Source of the DNA: Torymus aiolomorphi
Lineage: Eukaryota > Arthropoda > Insecta > Hymenoptera > Torymidae
Direction: 5' to 3'
DNA length: 64,000 nt
NCBI GenBank assembly: GCA_036365515.1
Contig: CM070873.1
Span: 79,460,029 to 79,524,028 of the forward strand
Part shown: piece by piece, positions 35,790 to 49,039 of the stretch
How positions within the stretch are numbered: the stretch's first letter is position 1
Layout of the letters: every line of letters begins with the position of its first letter
The notes under the pieces: model-generated
Told to the model about the DNA's origin: nothing
What the model saw: the letters and a program-made list of their open reading frames with translations, nothing else
The model's database searches: none
Position numbers and translations under genes: made by a program

Positions 35790-36850
35790 TCCTGGCATTG
35801 TGTACCAAACGAAAATCTCTCCTCGAACTTTACGACCAAAACGACCCCAGGAAAAAAGTGCACTTACACGGCCTCCTTCGTCTCTCCGCAGCAAAAGCAA
35901 TAAAGCAACTCTGGCGCCGAATGCCACGCGTATATAAAACCATTCGTCGCTACGCGCCGTCGTCGCCTCTGACAAAAAAAAAGGAGAAAATAAATAAAAG
36001 CGCGCAGCAACGGCCACTCGTGCGCTTCTCCCCTTTTCCGCCAACTTTTCACACCGCCTTTACAAAACTCTCTCTCTCGAGGTTCATTACCTTAACAATA
36101 TCGCTTCCCTAATAATTTCGCGCACAATGGCCCGCCTGCGTACTCTTTCTCTTCTCTCTGCGGCTCGCACTCGAAAAAGATAAATGATCCGGCGAAAAGC
36201 GGCGAGACGTTGCTTTCCCTCTATATATACGCAAGTATAATAATCGAGGAAGTAAAGCGTAGACGCAGGGATAGAGAGGGAGAGAGAGGAAAATGTCCCC
36301 GCGACGGTTCGGACTTTCCGGGTTTTCGAAATTGATATTTTTTTCGCTCCCCCTTTGTGCGATGTCAGTAGCCGCGCGATCGAATGGCTCTCTATATTCA
36401 GTGGCCGGCAGTCTCTCCCCTATATATACGCTCCGCGTCTTCTCCGATCTCATTCGTCTTTCTTCGTTCTCGCTCGCTCGCCTCATACCCTCGGACTCGG
36501 AACGGCTTTTTATGCCGCGCGTACTGTCCGAGGGTGGCCATTTCTCTCTCTTTCTCTCTCTCTTTCTATCTCGCGCCATGGAGTGCGCGCACGTGGCGCA
36601 TTTCCTCGCCCCTAATAAACACACACACACGCGTAAGACCGACCGCCTGGACCTCGTCATGGATATACATCGTTTTCTGTATCCGCCATTTCCCCTCTAT
36701 ACATGTATATGATATAAGTACGTGCGTGTGTGTGTATCGCCAAGGAAGACGTAGCCTTCTTATTATATTTCGTCGGTGCGAGCGCTCACCTTGAATTTTG
36801 AGCACCTTTTCGGGACTGTTGGCCTAGTCTATCGGATTAGTGTCGTACAT
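35790..36850. other. CpG-rich block with GA/CT tracts and TATA motifs
   Basis: CpG-rich, with AG tract at 36270-36290, CT tracts at 36540-36572 and repeated CTATATATACGC motifs near 36222 and 36420. The open frames 36109-36660 (minus) and 36293-36794 (plus) overlap in several phases, typical of composition rather than coding. Confidence 0.4.
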
Positions 36851-39210
36851 ATATGGAAAATAAAGGTGAAAGGGAAAATTAAGGTAGAACAAATTTCCGT
36901 TGATTATGATTATAGGGAATGCCAAATGTGATGCTGCAAAAATGATCGTTATGAAGATTAGACACCTTTATTTACGGCTATATTCTTTTTTTGGTGAGTT
37001 ACGCTCAGCAACTATTTATGATAAAAGCCAGAAAATAAATTTCACATTGATGACATGCTTTTATAGAGAAATATAGAAAAAAATCGATTAATTTTAATAA
37101 AATAAACATGTTATTATTAAACAGGGTTGAGTACAAAGCTTTCAGTTAAAAATGCTTTCAAACAAAAAAACAGGAAATATCACACAATCTCTTTCCTGCG
37201 AATTTTTATGATTTATTAATACTCAACATTTTTAATCTCGAAAAAAGCAAATGAAAAGTCATTATCTCTTGATTTTGAGAGTTTATGCACAGTCCTCCCA
37301 GATTCAATAATTCACATTTGGAACAAAAGCTTGCCAAAAAAAATGTCACATAATCATTTTTAATGGTTGCACATTTTTCTCCTATATTACATAATATATT
37401 TAAAGAGGTAAACTGTAGCTAATTCGGTCACCTTAAGCGGAATTTTTTTGTATGTTTCTGCAAGCACGTTTAGAAAAACTAATATAGGTAGACATAAAGC
37501 TATAGTACATCTTTCTTCCGAGAAAAAAAAATTGAAAACACACCAGAAGTAATATTGACTTTACACGAGGTTAAAATGTAGAAAGAGCCTTTTGCATTTA
37601 GACCCTTCATCATGTGTACCTAAATCGGTCAATTTAATTAAAAAAGGTTTTATTATTTTTTTTTCAAAGCAAAGTCGATAACAATTCATAAACATGCATT
37701 GAACTACAATCTACTTATCTTCTAGTAGAAAAAATTCTGAATACAGGTATATAATGACCGAATCAACGACTACAGTTGCTTTATAAAAGTAGAAACATGA
37801 AAAGCTGAAGGTATACCTCAAAACAAAATTTGATGATTTTAGCTTACCAAGATTGGCCAATTTTTTATAAACTGGTTTTACACGTTAAATAACATGCAAT
37901 CCGTACTCATGTTAAGTGGAAAGTTAATAGATTTTGGAAAACTATATGATAAGTATGTGGTATAAGTATATTATTAAATTGATTACAATATTGCATTGTT
38001 TGTTCCTGTATTTTAAAATGGTTATTTTCTTTCTAAAGTTTAACATATAGGATTAACATCTGTTAGTTCCCGGTAAAACATAATGAAGATGTCAACAGTT
38101 TAACTCCATTTTTCTAAAATTGCAGTTTACATATAAGATTTTATATGTTCAAATACGTCTCCATCGCGCAGCAAACTCAAAATAAGCGAGAATGTAAGGA
38201 AAGTCCGCTTGGTTAAAAATTGTTTCCGGAAAAACGACTTAAGTCCACGTTTCATACATCGATCACTTTTGAATACTCTTAATTGACTTAATATTGAATA
38301 TTAATTAAAAAAAGTTAAGTTATTGTGCAAAAAAGGCTTTGTTTTAAGATGATTTGAATATTTATTTAATCGCACTGCAGTTAACATTTTCTATAATATC
38401 GCAAATATTTAAAGATACGAAAATAACCTTTTCCCATCATAATAAATATTATAATATTGTAAAAAAAGATTTTATAGAAGGCCAATTACAAAGTTTGAAG
38501 GCTAGAAATTTGAAATTGCTACAAGTGGTGATAAAGAACATGCCTTGCGAATGCTCTGCTGAGGATAAAGATTTGTAATCTTGGATTAAATCCATTTTAT
38601 TATTAAGTTATTTTAGCTCTATAAAAATCTAAAAGTTTTGCAAACAAGTATGCTCTGAATCTTCAATGTTCCAAAACAGAATCATTGTTCTTAAATCACA
38701 AGTTGGTTGGACGCGCTGCTACGAACCCAAACGGTGGAAAGAGTGGTAGAGAAATCTCGCTGTATATACTACGGTGTAGAACTAAAAAACTTCTTAACAG
38801 ATGAAAAGGCCTTTTTCGCCTTTTTGCCATCGCAGTTCACAATCCCGAGCTTGACAAGTCTTTACTACGGATGGCGCGTGTCGAATAGCTCATATTTTTA
38901 GCGCAATGATGAGAAATTTTATCTATTAGATTGAGTACTAGAATAACGACTTTCCACTTCCCCGCAAAAACGACTTAAGTCCAAACATGAAAAATGAACT
39001 CTGTTGAATCTTTATATTTTTTTTGTATATTGTTTTGGTCTTGCAAGAATAAAATGCGTTAAAAGATGACATTTTCATTATTTGATTCTCAAATAGTAAA
39101 TCAGAAATATTTTAAAAAAATCTTTCTTTAAAAAGCCTTGGTTTGTTTACATACATTATTATTCATCATACAAAACAACAAACTACAAAAAACGGTAATA
39201 ATTGATAATC
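36851..39210. other. AT-rich spacer
   Basis: No gene supported. Two direct copies of AAAACGACTTAAGTCC lie at 38231 and 38967 and flank a less AT-rich patch (38700-38905), whose plus frame 38707-38901 is not recognised. Confidence 0.3.
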
Positions 39211-39700
39211 CAGCAAAGATAAAAAATCTCCGAGATGGTGATTTATATGCACGAGCTTCCCACCGCAATCGACGCCCGCAAGGAACGAAGAAAATTGCCG
39301 GCACGTGGGCCTATTTAAAAATGTTGTCGGTAATTAAGGGGGAGACGCGTGCACGCGTGCCGGAGCTTCCGCGCTCGTATACATATCTATACATACACGT
39401 GCGCGCGTACACCCAAAATGTTATAATGCGAGGGAAAAAGGCCGGACGAGCGCGCCCCTTACCCGCCGGCCGGGATGTAAATTTCTTACCTGCGCGCGTG
39501 TAACGCATGATTAATCTCGACTCAAGAGAGGGATAGACCCGTGCACCCGTATGTAAGCGTATAGTGGAATATATATGTATGCGAGGCGCACGCGCCAAAT
39601 TCTTACACCAAAGACGCAGCTACCGAGTCGATTATTATGCAGGTTCGGGGCCCTTTGTGCGTGTTATGTATCAATTGACGGGGTTGAAATGAGGTACGAT
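39211..39700. other. CpG-rich block
   Basis: CpG-rich with CGCGCG runs and alternating purine-pyrimidine patches. No exon supported. Confidence 0.35.
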
Positions 39701-40355
39701 ATGCTTATTGATCAGAGTGCTGATTTTCTCAGAAGATTTGTGCGAATAGAGTTGTACATAATGAAAATTAATTTCAAGATTTTTTCAAGATTTTAACGAA
39801 AAAACTTATTGTCTATATTATATATCTTTTTCATTTTCAAGTAACAGAATTCATGACGCGCAAATAAATGAATATGTAAGTGAAATTAACTTATAAGTTT
39901 TTGCTACAATTAAATAATAAATAGCCTTAAATTTATACTATTTTCACATTTTGTTATTACAAGAAACATTCTATATCTATGGTGCCAAGGAAAAAGGGAA
40001 CAAGTCGCTTCAGAAAGTTTTCGAGATATTGCGATTTAGAGGCTAAAGTTTAAATGCAGTTTCTATACAAAAGTGGACTTATTCCCTTTTTAAATTACAT
40101 TGTGACTGAAGAATAAAAACTGTTTTTGAATAAAATCTTAATAAAAAAGTTTATTGAACCTCAAAAAAGTAAAAAATGCCCTTATCTCGATTTTCATAAA
40201 AATTGGACTAACTCCCTGCTTCCTTGACACCACAGATATAGTATGCATATTGTTAATTTACATAATATTTAACGACGATTTATATATAAATATTCCAATT
40301 GGATCCCTAATTGATCCCAATATAATCGTTTTTAGCGTGAATATTGATACACCGA
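39701..40355. other. AT-rich spacer, nothing supported
   Basis: AT-rich with no supported feature. Confidence 0.3.
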
Positions 40356-40359
40356 AACC

Positions 40360-40870
40360 ATTTACATTCTCGAAGAAAACTGCTAGTAAACTCAGCAACC
40401 GATTGTCCAGGCGAAAACGTCGGGACTGACCGTTACACAGCACCCTGCAACGAAAAAGCACCGTTGGTTCCGAAAAAATTAGAGCGAACTAACGCACCTC
40501 TCTCCCTCTCTCTTTTCAATTCTTCATTCGGCAACATTAGACTGGATGCAGTTGATTCTTCGTCGTTGCAGCAAGCCGCCCAAGCAATTTCCCGCGCGCG
40601 CGTTCCATCTATTCACACTCCTCGAGAAAGCCACACCCCGGAGCACGGGTTTCGCACTTGTCAACGGCTCTTTCTTCTCTCCTCGCGAGTGAGCGCGCGC
40701 TCGTTAAATCACTGAAAGCGCGCGCGCGCCGGGCGTGGCGCTGGAGTGTGCAGCGCATGCGGCTATCCGACAATGAAACTTTTTGAGTTTTGAACATCGC
40801 GCTCGCGTGGTTGAGCATTTGCAGGAATGCGGTTTTGTTGCAGGGGTTGCATTGTTGATTCAATGTCTGC
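40360..40870. other. CpG-rich block
   Basis: CpG-rich with a short CT tract near 40500 and CGCGCG runs near 40595 and 40720. No exon supported. Confidence 0.35.
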
Positions 40871-41773
40871 CGCAGATTCGGAGAGAAAGCCTCTTGTTGC
40901 TGGGTGTTGTGTAATTTTCTGGAAAACCGACAATTTTCAGCATGTTAGTTTTTTCAATCCTTAATTTAATTGGGGGCTCAGTATGGGGCCGACGAAGAGG
41001 TATAGTTTTGTAGTTCCGTTAATTTTTTTTTATTAAAAATGGTTCGTGTAAAGTTTTGTTAGAAAAACTTTCCAATTATCGTCACAAATGAGAAATGAAT
41101 TATTTAATTTAAACTTTTTAACAGTTATACTTATTATTTACGCTCAATGATTAGAACAAACACCCCCGAGCAATATACAAAACTAATTCTACGATCTAGA
41201 AACATAATTGATTGATACTCAATTCTGAATTAATCGAGAGAGATGCACAATGATCCGACAGAAATTTCCCGGCTCATAGACGGAAACACAGGAAAATTAG
41301 TATGCGATAAAAGCTTTCACTGCTGCCAGAATCGATCACGCGTGCGCGTGAGCATATTTAAATGTACCCGCGCGGGGCCCTTCCATCCAAATTTGCCTCA
41401 GATCTTATTATAATGTATATACGATATCTGGAGCACGTCAAAATCCCTGGCGCCCGAGGGACAGCTCCATTACGCACTCATCGCTCTCCAAATGACTCGC
41501 GTGTTTACACATTGCAAAGTTGAACTAGCGGGTCTCGACGGCTGGGAATCATTAATTTTTCTCTGTTGAATTTTACAATTATTTTTCGATTAAATGTTCA
41601 TAACGCGAAGAAGATACACAACCCCCAGTTCCGTTGATCGGGTAGAGTAATGAAGTAAAGATTAGAGTGTGGGTATATAAAAAATAAATTAATTACATAT
41701 AGTTTCGATAGTTGAATTCATAGAAAAAAAAATTATCAATTATAAATATCAGTCAATCTTTTGATTATACGTG
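40871..41773. other. AT-rich spacer with a CpG patch
   Basis: AT-rich apart from about 41250-41560. No gene seen. Confidence 0.3.
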
Positions 41774-42152
41774 CACTGAAAAAAAGACATGGTAGCCATC
41801 CCCATGTAAGTACTATACAATATAGTATTATTTGACTACGACCTTATTGTATAATAATGTACGCAGAGAAGAGTATGGTAAAAATGCTTATAAAATATGC
41901 TATTGATTACTACATTTTAAAATTGTTTTCATGCAGCATATGTGAAATTGTGATATATAATGTCAAATTCACTATAAAATATGATTTGCTTAACAATATT
42001 GCGTTTACTATAATATAAAGTTGATGTATCTAAACTCATATATTTATCATTAACATGTTATAGTTTATTCTACCAGTAAAAATGATATGAACGTCTATAT
42101 TCGATTTTACTATACAATATAACTACCATCACCAACACGTTTTTTCTCAGTG
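41774..42152. mobile_element. MITE, CACTGAGAAAA family
   Basis: Left end CACTGAAAAAAAGACATGG and right end TTTTTTCTCAGTG are inverted. The subterminal TGGTAG and CTACCA motifs are also inverted. The interior is AT-rich with repeated ACTATACAATATA motifs. About 380 bp, non-coding. Confidence 0.5.
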
Positions 42153-42239
42153 ATGTGCGTGAGAAAAACGGTTAACCAAGTGTTATACATCCGAGGTAAA
42201 GTATAACAATCGCAAAGCTTAAATTCGGTTCTTCGCAAC

Positions 42240-43180
42240 CCTCTAACCGACATTCAGTGGCCTAATCGAAATCCCAAGACAACCGTCGTAACCCCATTGT
42301 GCGCTCGCTTGACCATTCCGGGATACACATCCCCCGAAGACGGCAGCGTGTGCGAGCAGCCGGGAAAAAACGTTGGAGCGCGTTTAAAGGCCGAACCGAT
42401 CAGAAACAGCGCGTATAGCGCGTCCAGTTCCCTTTCTCTCCCCCTTTTACGAGCGATAAGTCACAACACACTCGAGCCGGCGCGAACTAATGTTTTGCCA
42501 ATTCCCTCGTCCTCCCGGCAGCGAGGGAAAAAACATCTGGAGCGTTTGCCCCGCTCCTTTTTTTTCTCTCCCTCTTTCCCGCGTACTCGGAAAACTCGCG
42601 CGCAAATGGGCCGTTCGCGCGTAACGGGCGCGCTCGATTTTCCGTGCGCGCGCGCGCGCACACACTCTTTTCCCCGGATTGGTTAGAGTTTTCGTAACCT
42701 GATAAATAAGGAAAAGCCGAGTGGGAGAGCAGAGCAGGGGGTGAACAATGCTCTCTCTCTAGCGCGCGGGCTTCCTCGCTCCCCAGGTTAATATGCGGGC
42801 AACTAAACATTGGCGCCGGACAATGCCAAGATTTATAGAGCAGAGAGCGCACTGGACAATGGCCAGCGGCCAAGATCGCGCTCCCCTCCCGCTCTCGATC
42901 TATATATACACACGTACGCACAACTCGCTCTTTCTCGCTTTCGTCTATTTTTCTCTTTCGCTCTTTTCTACGGCGATTTTTCGGGAGACAGGCGGTGCCC
43001 GTCAATTTTCGGATTTTCGACGGATAAGGACATTATATACGGAAAAGTCGTTCCGGCTGAGACGTGGGCGCGTGCGCGCAGCCTCGTCGCGGCTGTGCAC
43101 ATATAGGTAGCCGGCGTTTTGTGTGCGCCCGGAGGCTGAATGCGCAACGCGCATGCAGGAGACGGTGAAGGAGGGCAGGG
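42240..43180. other. CpG-rich block
   Basis: CpG-rich with CT tracts and CTATATATACAC at 42899. Open frames 42297-42686 (plus) and 42487-43005 (minus) overlap and lack domains. Confidence 0.4.
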
Positions 43181-43885
43181 GCAAAATATTTTGGGATTGC
43201 TTTCGAAAGGTTAAGTGTATTTTTTGGATTTGGATTGAGCTTTTAAAGTTACCATTATGTGTACTAACGTGCATGTAATAATAGTAAAGAACTGAAATTT
43301 GAAAAGCTTAAATACTATAATTCAATTTTATTTTTATCAATTAAAAAGCTGTTATACGTATATGTAACTTTATACAAAAATTATTTTATCTGTAAGTTCT
43401 TTTTGAAAATCGGAGTTTACAGCCTTTTGAAAACAGTTTATGGTGGAACATTAATAGTTCATTTCTGGAACTTCACAATGCGATGCATTATGCATAATAT
43501 TTTATAATTCCTCGAGGCATGAAAAAACTAATCTCAAATACCTCTTAATTTTTTAAATGCGTTTAATCTATTCACTATAAATTTGCAAAAATTGATATTG
43601 TGAAAACAATAAAGTTATATAATTCGAGCAGAAAAAAAATAATTTCAACCATCAATCGATAAAAAAAAAAAGATTTCCCACAAATTCATTAATAATCAAA
43701 AAAATAATGTAAGAAAACGATTGAAAATATTTCTAAAGAATTTATGAGATAAGAGGAGAATTCACTCAAAATCTTTTAATAATTATAATGTTATGATGAA
43801 ATAACTATAAATCATTACGTTTTATATTTGTTAATACAGACGATAATGTTTAATCTGTTGAAAAGCATTGAACTGATATTTGCTA
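43181..43885. other. AT-rich spacer, nothing supported
   Basis: AT-rich with no supported feature. Confidence 0.3.
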
Positions 43886-44592
43886 AATATCTAACTAGGA
43901 GAGGCCGCGAACTCCGGATCACGGATTCGGCTGAAACTTTGCGATATTTTTTTGGATGTAGAAATATAAAGAAAGCTACAATATTAGACCCTAACACTCA
44001 AAAAAACTGAAAAAAACTGAAAACTGTGTTCTGCGCCTTTTTAGCTTTATTTTGAAAAAAGACTTGAAAAAAACCTCTTCTTGAAACGGTAACCATTTAA
44101 CTCCGGAGACTTAAATATATTTTCAAAAATAGAAAATAAAACTAGAGAAAATAAGCTTTTATTTGCTTTTTTAAGAATTAAAAAATGTTGATTCTTTCCG
44201 AAGTTATAAAAGTTTAAAATTGAGCATCGAAAGTGCATCAAAATATGCCGGCAGTCGAACAGTTTAATTTTAGGGATTAACCAGTGCATTTTCGATGCTC
44301 TATTTTAAATTTTTATAACTTTGGAAGGAATAAACATTTTTTAATTCTTAAAAAAGCAAATGAAAGCTCATTTTCTCTAGTTTTATTTTGTATTTTTGAA
44401 CTTATATTTAAGACTCCCCGGAGTTAAATGGTTACCGTTTCAAGAAGAGTTTTTTTTCAAGCCTTTTTTCAAAATAAAGCTAAAAAGACGCAGAACTTCA
44501 GTTTTTTTTGAGCGTTAGGGTCTAATATTGCAGCTTTCTTTATATTTCTACATCCAAAAACATATCGCAAAGTCTCCTAGTAAGATATGTAT
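43886..44592. repeat. Long hairpin (inverted repeat, arms about 310-350 bp)
   Basis: The left arm 43886-44237 and right arm 44285-44592 are highly similar inverted copies with a 47-base loop. Shared pieces include CTAACTAGGAGA, GATGTAGAAATATAAAGAAA, GGTAACCATTTAACTCCG and GCATCGAAAGTGCA. The left arm carries about 40 extra bases (43903-43941) absent from the right. There is no typical TIR or target duplication. A transcript would fold into a near-continuous double strand. Confidence 0.75.
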
Positions 44593-44868
44593 AAAATTGA
44601 AAAAAAAAATTCGTCATTGAATTCATCTGTTATAGTGAGTAATCCTTTCCAACAATGGAAATTTATCAAGAATCTCGTTAACGTAAAGTAACATCTTTTC
44701 AAGACTTCTGTTCGCTATCTATAAAGTCACTGTATTAATGTAACAATTGTTAAGTTTGAGAATTGACGAGATGAATGATAGCAATCATATTTTAATGTTG
44801 ATGAGAAGGAATCGAATGGTCCAGCTGTCAATGTAGGTGAATAAATTTAACACCAATTGTTAATTTGC

Positions 44869-44907
44869 CGATGTTTCGAGCATTTTATTATGCCCCTCTT
44901 CAAGGCT
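44869..44907 (-). ncRNA. TTGAAGA...GAAA stem-loop, hammerhead-like core (tentative)
   Basis: On the minus strand, TTGAAGA is followed by a good hairpin (GGGGCAT, loop, ATGCTC), then GAAACATCGG. It resembles the motif at 27847-27890. The first core base is T rather than C, which would weaken a hammerhead. Confidence 0.2.
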
Positions 44908-45219
44908 CTTAATAACAAAAGATAGAACAAATTATAAATAATCACGAAAATATAATAAATTTATAGCGCAATCGTTCAGAAAAGAAAACTTACATATAAT
45001 TAACACAACTTTAAATTAGATATACAAATTATAAGAAACCTTATCACAAAATCCGTGGAAGAAGCTATAGATACTCGTCGAAAGTGTCTTGATCGATTTA
45101 GAAGTATCGAATCTTACAAATGTTAGTTAAAGTAAAGAATTTTGTGAAAATGTATTATTTAGTATTTACAATCTAAAAAAAATCATAAACATTGCAACCA
45201 TGCAACTGCCAGGCCAATA

Positions 45220-46150
45220 AAAATTGACAAACGCTCGAGCGCAACTGTTATCGCCATTTTACCAGCTCCATTTTACGATCTCGCCCCACCGTCGTAAATC
45301 CCCCTCTTACCCTCGGCCTTCAAAAATTAAAAATTGATTCCCGAAATCGGCACAATCGACACGACTTAACTCGCTCTGCGCGTGCGCGCGTGAACCATAA
45401 CTTCGGACACATTATATACGCAAGCGCGTGTACGATAATCGCGTATAAATCAAGCGCCGCGGGAACGGGTCATTGTTGGCAGAGTGACGCGTGCAGGAAA
45501 CATCACACCACGCGCGCTCTAAATTTCGCTGTAAACCGTGCGACACTCGCTGCACGCACATATACATACATACATATACATGGGGTGAGAGAGAGAGAGA
45601 GAGAGCCACGCGCACTCCTTCAATGCGTCAAAGGGAAAAGCAGCATTTTTCGGAAAAAGGATCTCTGGTATAACTCTATACACCCCGCTGCCGTGCTACT
45701 CGTTTGCTCCGCTTGTGTGTGTCTTTCCATCTCGGTGGGAGACTGTATGTGCTGTACGCTCCCCTTTTTCAATATATATATACGCGCCGCGGCGTGCGAG
45801 CGTGCATGTGTGCGCGCCCGACGATTAATCGTTTTCCACCGATTTTCGGACGTTGGTCAGCACAAAGGAACGGGGTCGTTTTGTTCGGAGCGTATTTACG
45901 ATTCGCCGCTCCAATTTCCGAAAGTTTCTTTAAATAAGCGCCAGCGCGATTGTCGCACATGTGTGTACGGTCCGGTTGTGCATCGAGTCAGAGAATGGGA
46001 GAGCTTTTCGTCTCTCGGTTTTTGCCTTTTCTAGGGAGATTTTGCGTAACATCGTGCAGCCGTCGCTAGTTTTTCAGAGGCTTTGTAAAATGGAAGGGTG
46101 TCGCATTGTGGGAACAGCAGAATCAACGAATGCTCACGGATAAGCCAGTT
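45220..46150. other. CpG-rich block with GA tract
   Basis: CpG-rich with a GA tract at 45586-45605 and ATATATATATACGCGCC at 45771. The long open frame 45390-46034 has no recognisable domain. Confidence 0.35.
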
Positions 46151-47160
46151 GTGTGACGTTATATGTAACAAATAATTATTTTTGAATTATAGTGACGAAA
46201 TTATTCTAGGCGTGGTTCGCGTGCGCACATTTGTATGCACATTCTGGAGTCAGTGCATTAGAAGTGAAACTAAATTTAATTTAAACATTAATGATTTCCT
46301 GAATTATATATGAAAATTAACATTAATATAATGACGCGAAATCAGTTATTTATGTAGGGGAACGTTGCCCAGCGCCAGCCAGCGTATAGTAGGTACGCGA
46401 TAACTACGCGTTTTCGTGTCTGACGAGATGGGTTGATATCGAACAACTATATGATAAATATAAAATATCCTTTTATCAAGCATATTTTGCTCCCGATATT
46501 TTAAAATACAGAATTCACAAATCGCAGTGTAAAAAGTTATTTTTGTCATTTTGTCTCTTTTCTATAGTCGAAGTAATATTTTTTTAATAATTTCTACATC
46601 TTCTTTATAGATTGAGGAATACTTTTGACGGTTTATGAAATGAAGTAATGTCCTGTTAACTTAGTTAGTACCGGCCACTCTGTGATAGCGCATTATGGCC
46701 GTATATTGCATATAGACATATGTTGAGTGTGCCAACTAAAATAAATCTTATTTTTCTCTAATTTATGTTCAGATGAGTTCCTATTTAACTATAATTATTA
46801 GGTAAGGTGAATGTTCCAGCATTTGAACATCTAAGACACAAGTTGCACTACTAGGTATTGTTGTAATACTATCAAGTTATAAATAATAACAAAAGCATAT
46901 ATTTCATTGGAAGGGAGTGATATATTCTTTCAAACTAACCATAAAGCATAGCTAATTACTAAAAATAATTCATAAAGTGTGTAAATATTTAATATAGGTT
47001 ATTAAGCCGTAGTACTTAACGCATTTTTAGGGGGCGGCCTAATTCATAAACAAAAGTGATAAAAAAATGGAATATAATATATTTAATATAAAATTATTGA
47101 GACCTTAAAATTACATCAAATACTGAAGAAAGGAATTTAATAAAAATTTGATTATTATAA
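46151..47160. other. AT-rich spacer, nothing supported
   Basis: AT-rich with no supported feature. Confidence 0.3.
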
Positions 47161-47319
47161 CCCTGGTAGAAATGTTAACCATAATCTATCTATTTTTCAG
47201 TTAACTTTATGGCTAAAAACGAACAATGCTTATATCTAAGTAATAGTAGAACTGTTAGATGTATTACATTAGTTTTGCATTATGATTAGCTATAGAATAT
47301 GGTTAATTTTCTACCAGGG
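47161..47319. mobile_element. MITE, CCCTGGTAGAAA family, intact copy
   Basis: Clean inverted ends: CCCTGGTAGAAATGTTAACC on the left and GGTTAATTTTCTACCAGGG on the right, 159 bp in all. It matches 23172-23428 at both ends. Confidence 0.7.
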
Positions 47320-47332
47320 TAGAATTAATTTA

Positions 47333-47417
47333 ATTTCAATGTTAATCTCAAGTAGAAATGACTCCATTTAATTAACATGATAACCGACAAAGTTCGTTTA
47401 TTTTGTACAAGGGTTCC
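47333..47417. repeat. CCCTGGTAGAAA-family fragment
   Basis: Carries diverged CAATGTTAATCTCAAGTAGA and CTCCATTTAATTAACATG, ending TTTTGTACAAGGG. It abuts the MITE at 47161-47319, giving two family members side by side. Confidence 0.5.
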
Positions 47418-49035
47418 GGTATATTTTTAAAACAAAAAGTGTGGCCGTTAACGGGCAGCACTTTTTGGGGTAGACAAAAAGCAACATTTTGATTTTACTG
47501 CATAATTAACTGTTATTATTGTAATTAACTAGAATAAATATCACTATAACCGAATTTGCTATATGAGTGCGGATACTGGGCGTCATATTTCAATTGCGTT
47601 CTTTCAGAAATTTATTTTATTCTTTATTTTTCTTTTTTTACGTAAAAAATATACACTGAATTTTCCCTAATCTTTCAATTACAATGAAAAATGCAACGTA
47701 AATGCAGGATTTATTTGGAGATTTTAATAAAAGATTTTTTTTCATAAAAATTATGGCTTTAGTTTAGTAGTAGAAATGGACTTATAGTTTCGTAAACGTG
47801 GGCACCTGAAGAAATAGTAAATATTACTGCGATATCACTATAAGATTTGTAATAAAATCAACTTACTTTTATCGTACCGTCGCGGTAATTTTTATCAGAA
47901 GATTCCCTCTATCGCAAGAGCAGCAAAATTTTTCAAAATTCATTAATCGAATATACCACTTTCGCAAATACACACTCTTGCGGATTATAGCGTAACGCGG
48001 GGAGGTGAGGAAGGTCGCTACTCTCTTATACCTTTCGGTAATTCGCCGAGATTTACAGTAGAAAGCCAAAACGGTCGTGGCCACTGTACTGCAGTAGGGA
48101 AACATAAATTTCACGAAAACAGAATTCGCCACACTAGATCAGCCATATTGGAGAAGCTTTGCATTTTACTCAAGGGGTCTCCCGTTATCGGTTTCTTGAT
48201 TTACTCGCTCTATTTTACAGCAGGGATTACGCGGGTTAAAGTCATTGGTCTAAGTCGGTAGGAAAAATCCTTTTGTCGCGCCCTGCGCAGCATAAGAAAC
48301 TTCTGAGAAGTGAGGAGTTAGTTATATTGCGGTGACTGCGACCGATGGTCAATAAAAATATGACTAAGCCCATTTTCACGGGGCTTGCCGTGTGCGCATA
48401 CAATTTTGGGTACTTTTCAGAAGTGAAAATTTTCGAAAATTATATTCATAAAATATGTTTTTCCTTATTCGCTAAAAATGAATGCGTAAACAGTCACTAC
48501 TGATATTTCCACCAAATCAATGTTTACTTTTAAAAGACGCGGAATAAAATTTTAATATGCCGTCATAGGTGAATATTTACTATAATAGATTTCTTGACTA
48601 ATTTGCATCATTTGGCGAGTTTTTTTGTGTATTCATTTGTGGCAGAGTTCGTTTTTGCGTTTAAAGTTAGGAAATTTGTTTGCCAATGTTTTAAAAATGT
48701 TTACGTGATATCGCTACAATATGTCATATAATCTTTACAATATTCTATCTCTCGAGTATTTATGGATCCTTAAAGTTTATAATGTTTTTTTAACCAGTAC
48801 ACACGTGTCATTAATTGACGATTACTATATATATGTAATCAATCATCTATACATTGAAAATTAAAAATACCACTGCACTCTCGTAAAACTGCTATTATCT
48901 CATTTTTTACGTCAAATCCATCAAAACATTCCCACAATTAATACTGCTCCTAATTGCAGTTCTCTGAAAATCAATAAATAAGTGGGCAAAGTAGCCTCGC
49001 TCCACTAATCCATACCATAGTCGCATATAGATTTT
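47418..49035. other. AT-rich spacer
   Basis: No gene supported. The minus-strand frame 48132-47869 lies in mixed-composition DNA and is not recognised. Confidence 0.3.
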
Positions 49036-49039
49036 TTCG

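Noticed and set aside
36109..36660. 183-codon minus-strand Arg/Ser-rich frame
   Set aside because: Translation of GA-rich tracts. The opposite strand is equally open over the same span.
43828..44010. 60-codon plus-strand frame entering the long hairpin
   Set aside because: Mostly translation of the hairpin arm. The frame is not preserved in the inverted copy.
45390..46034. 214-codon plus-strand frame
   Set aside because: Composition-driven, with overlapping open frames on both strands and no domain or splice logic.
47869..48132. 87-codon minus-strand frame
   Set aside because: No recognisable domain; an in-frame start further upstream soon meets a stop.
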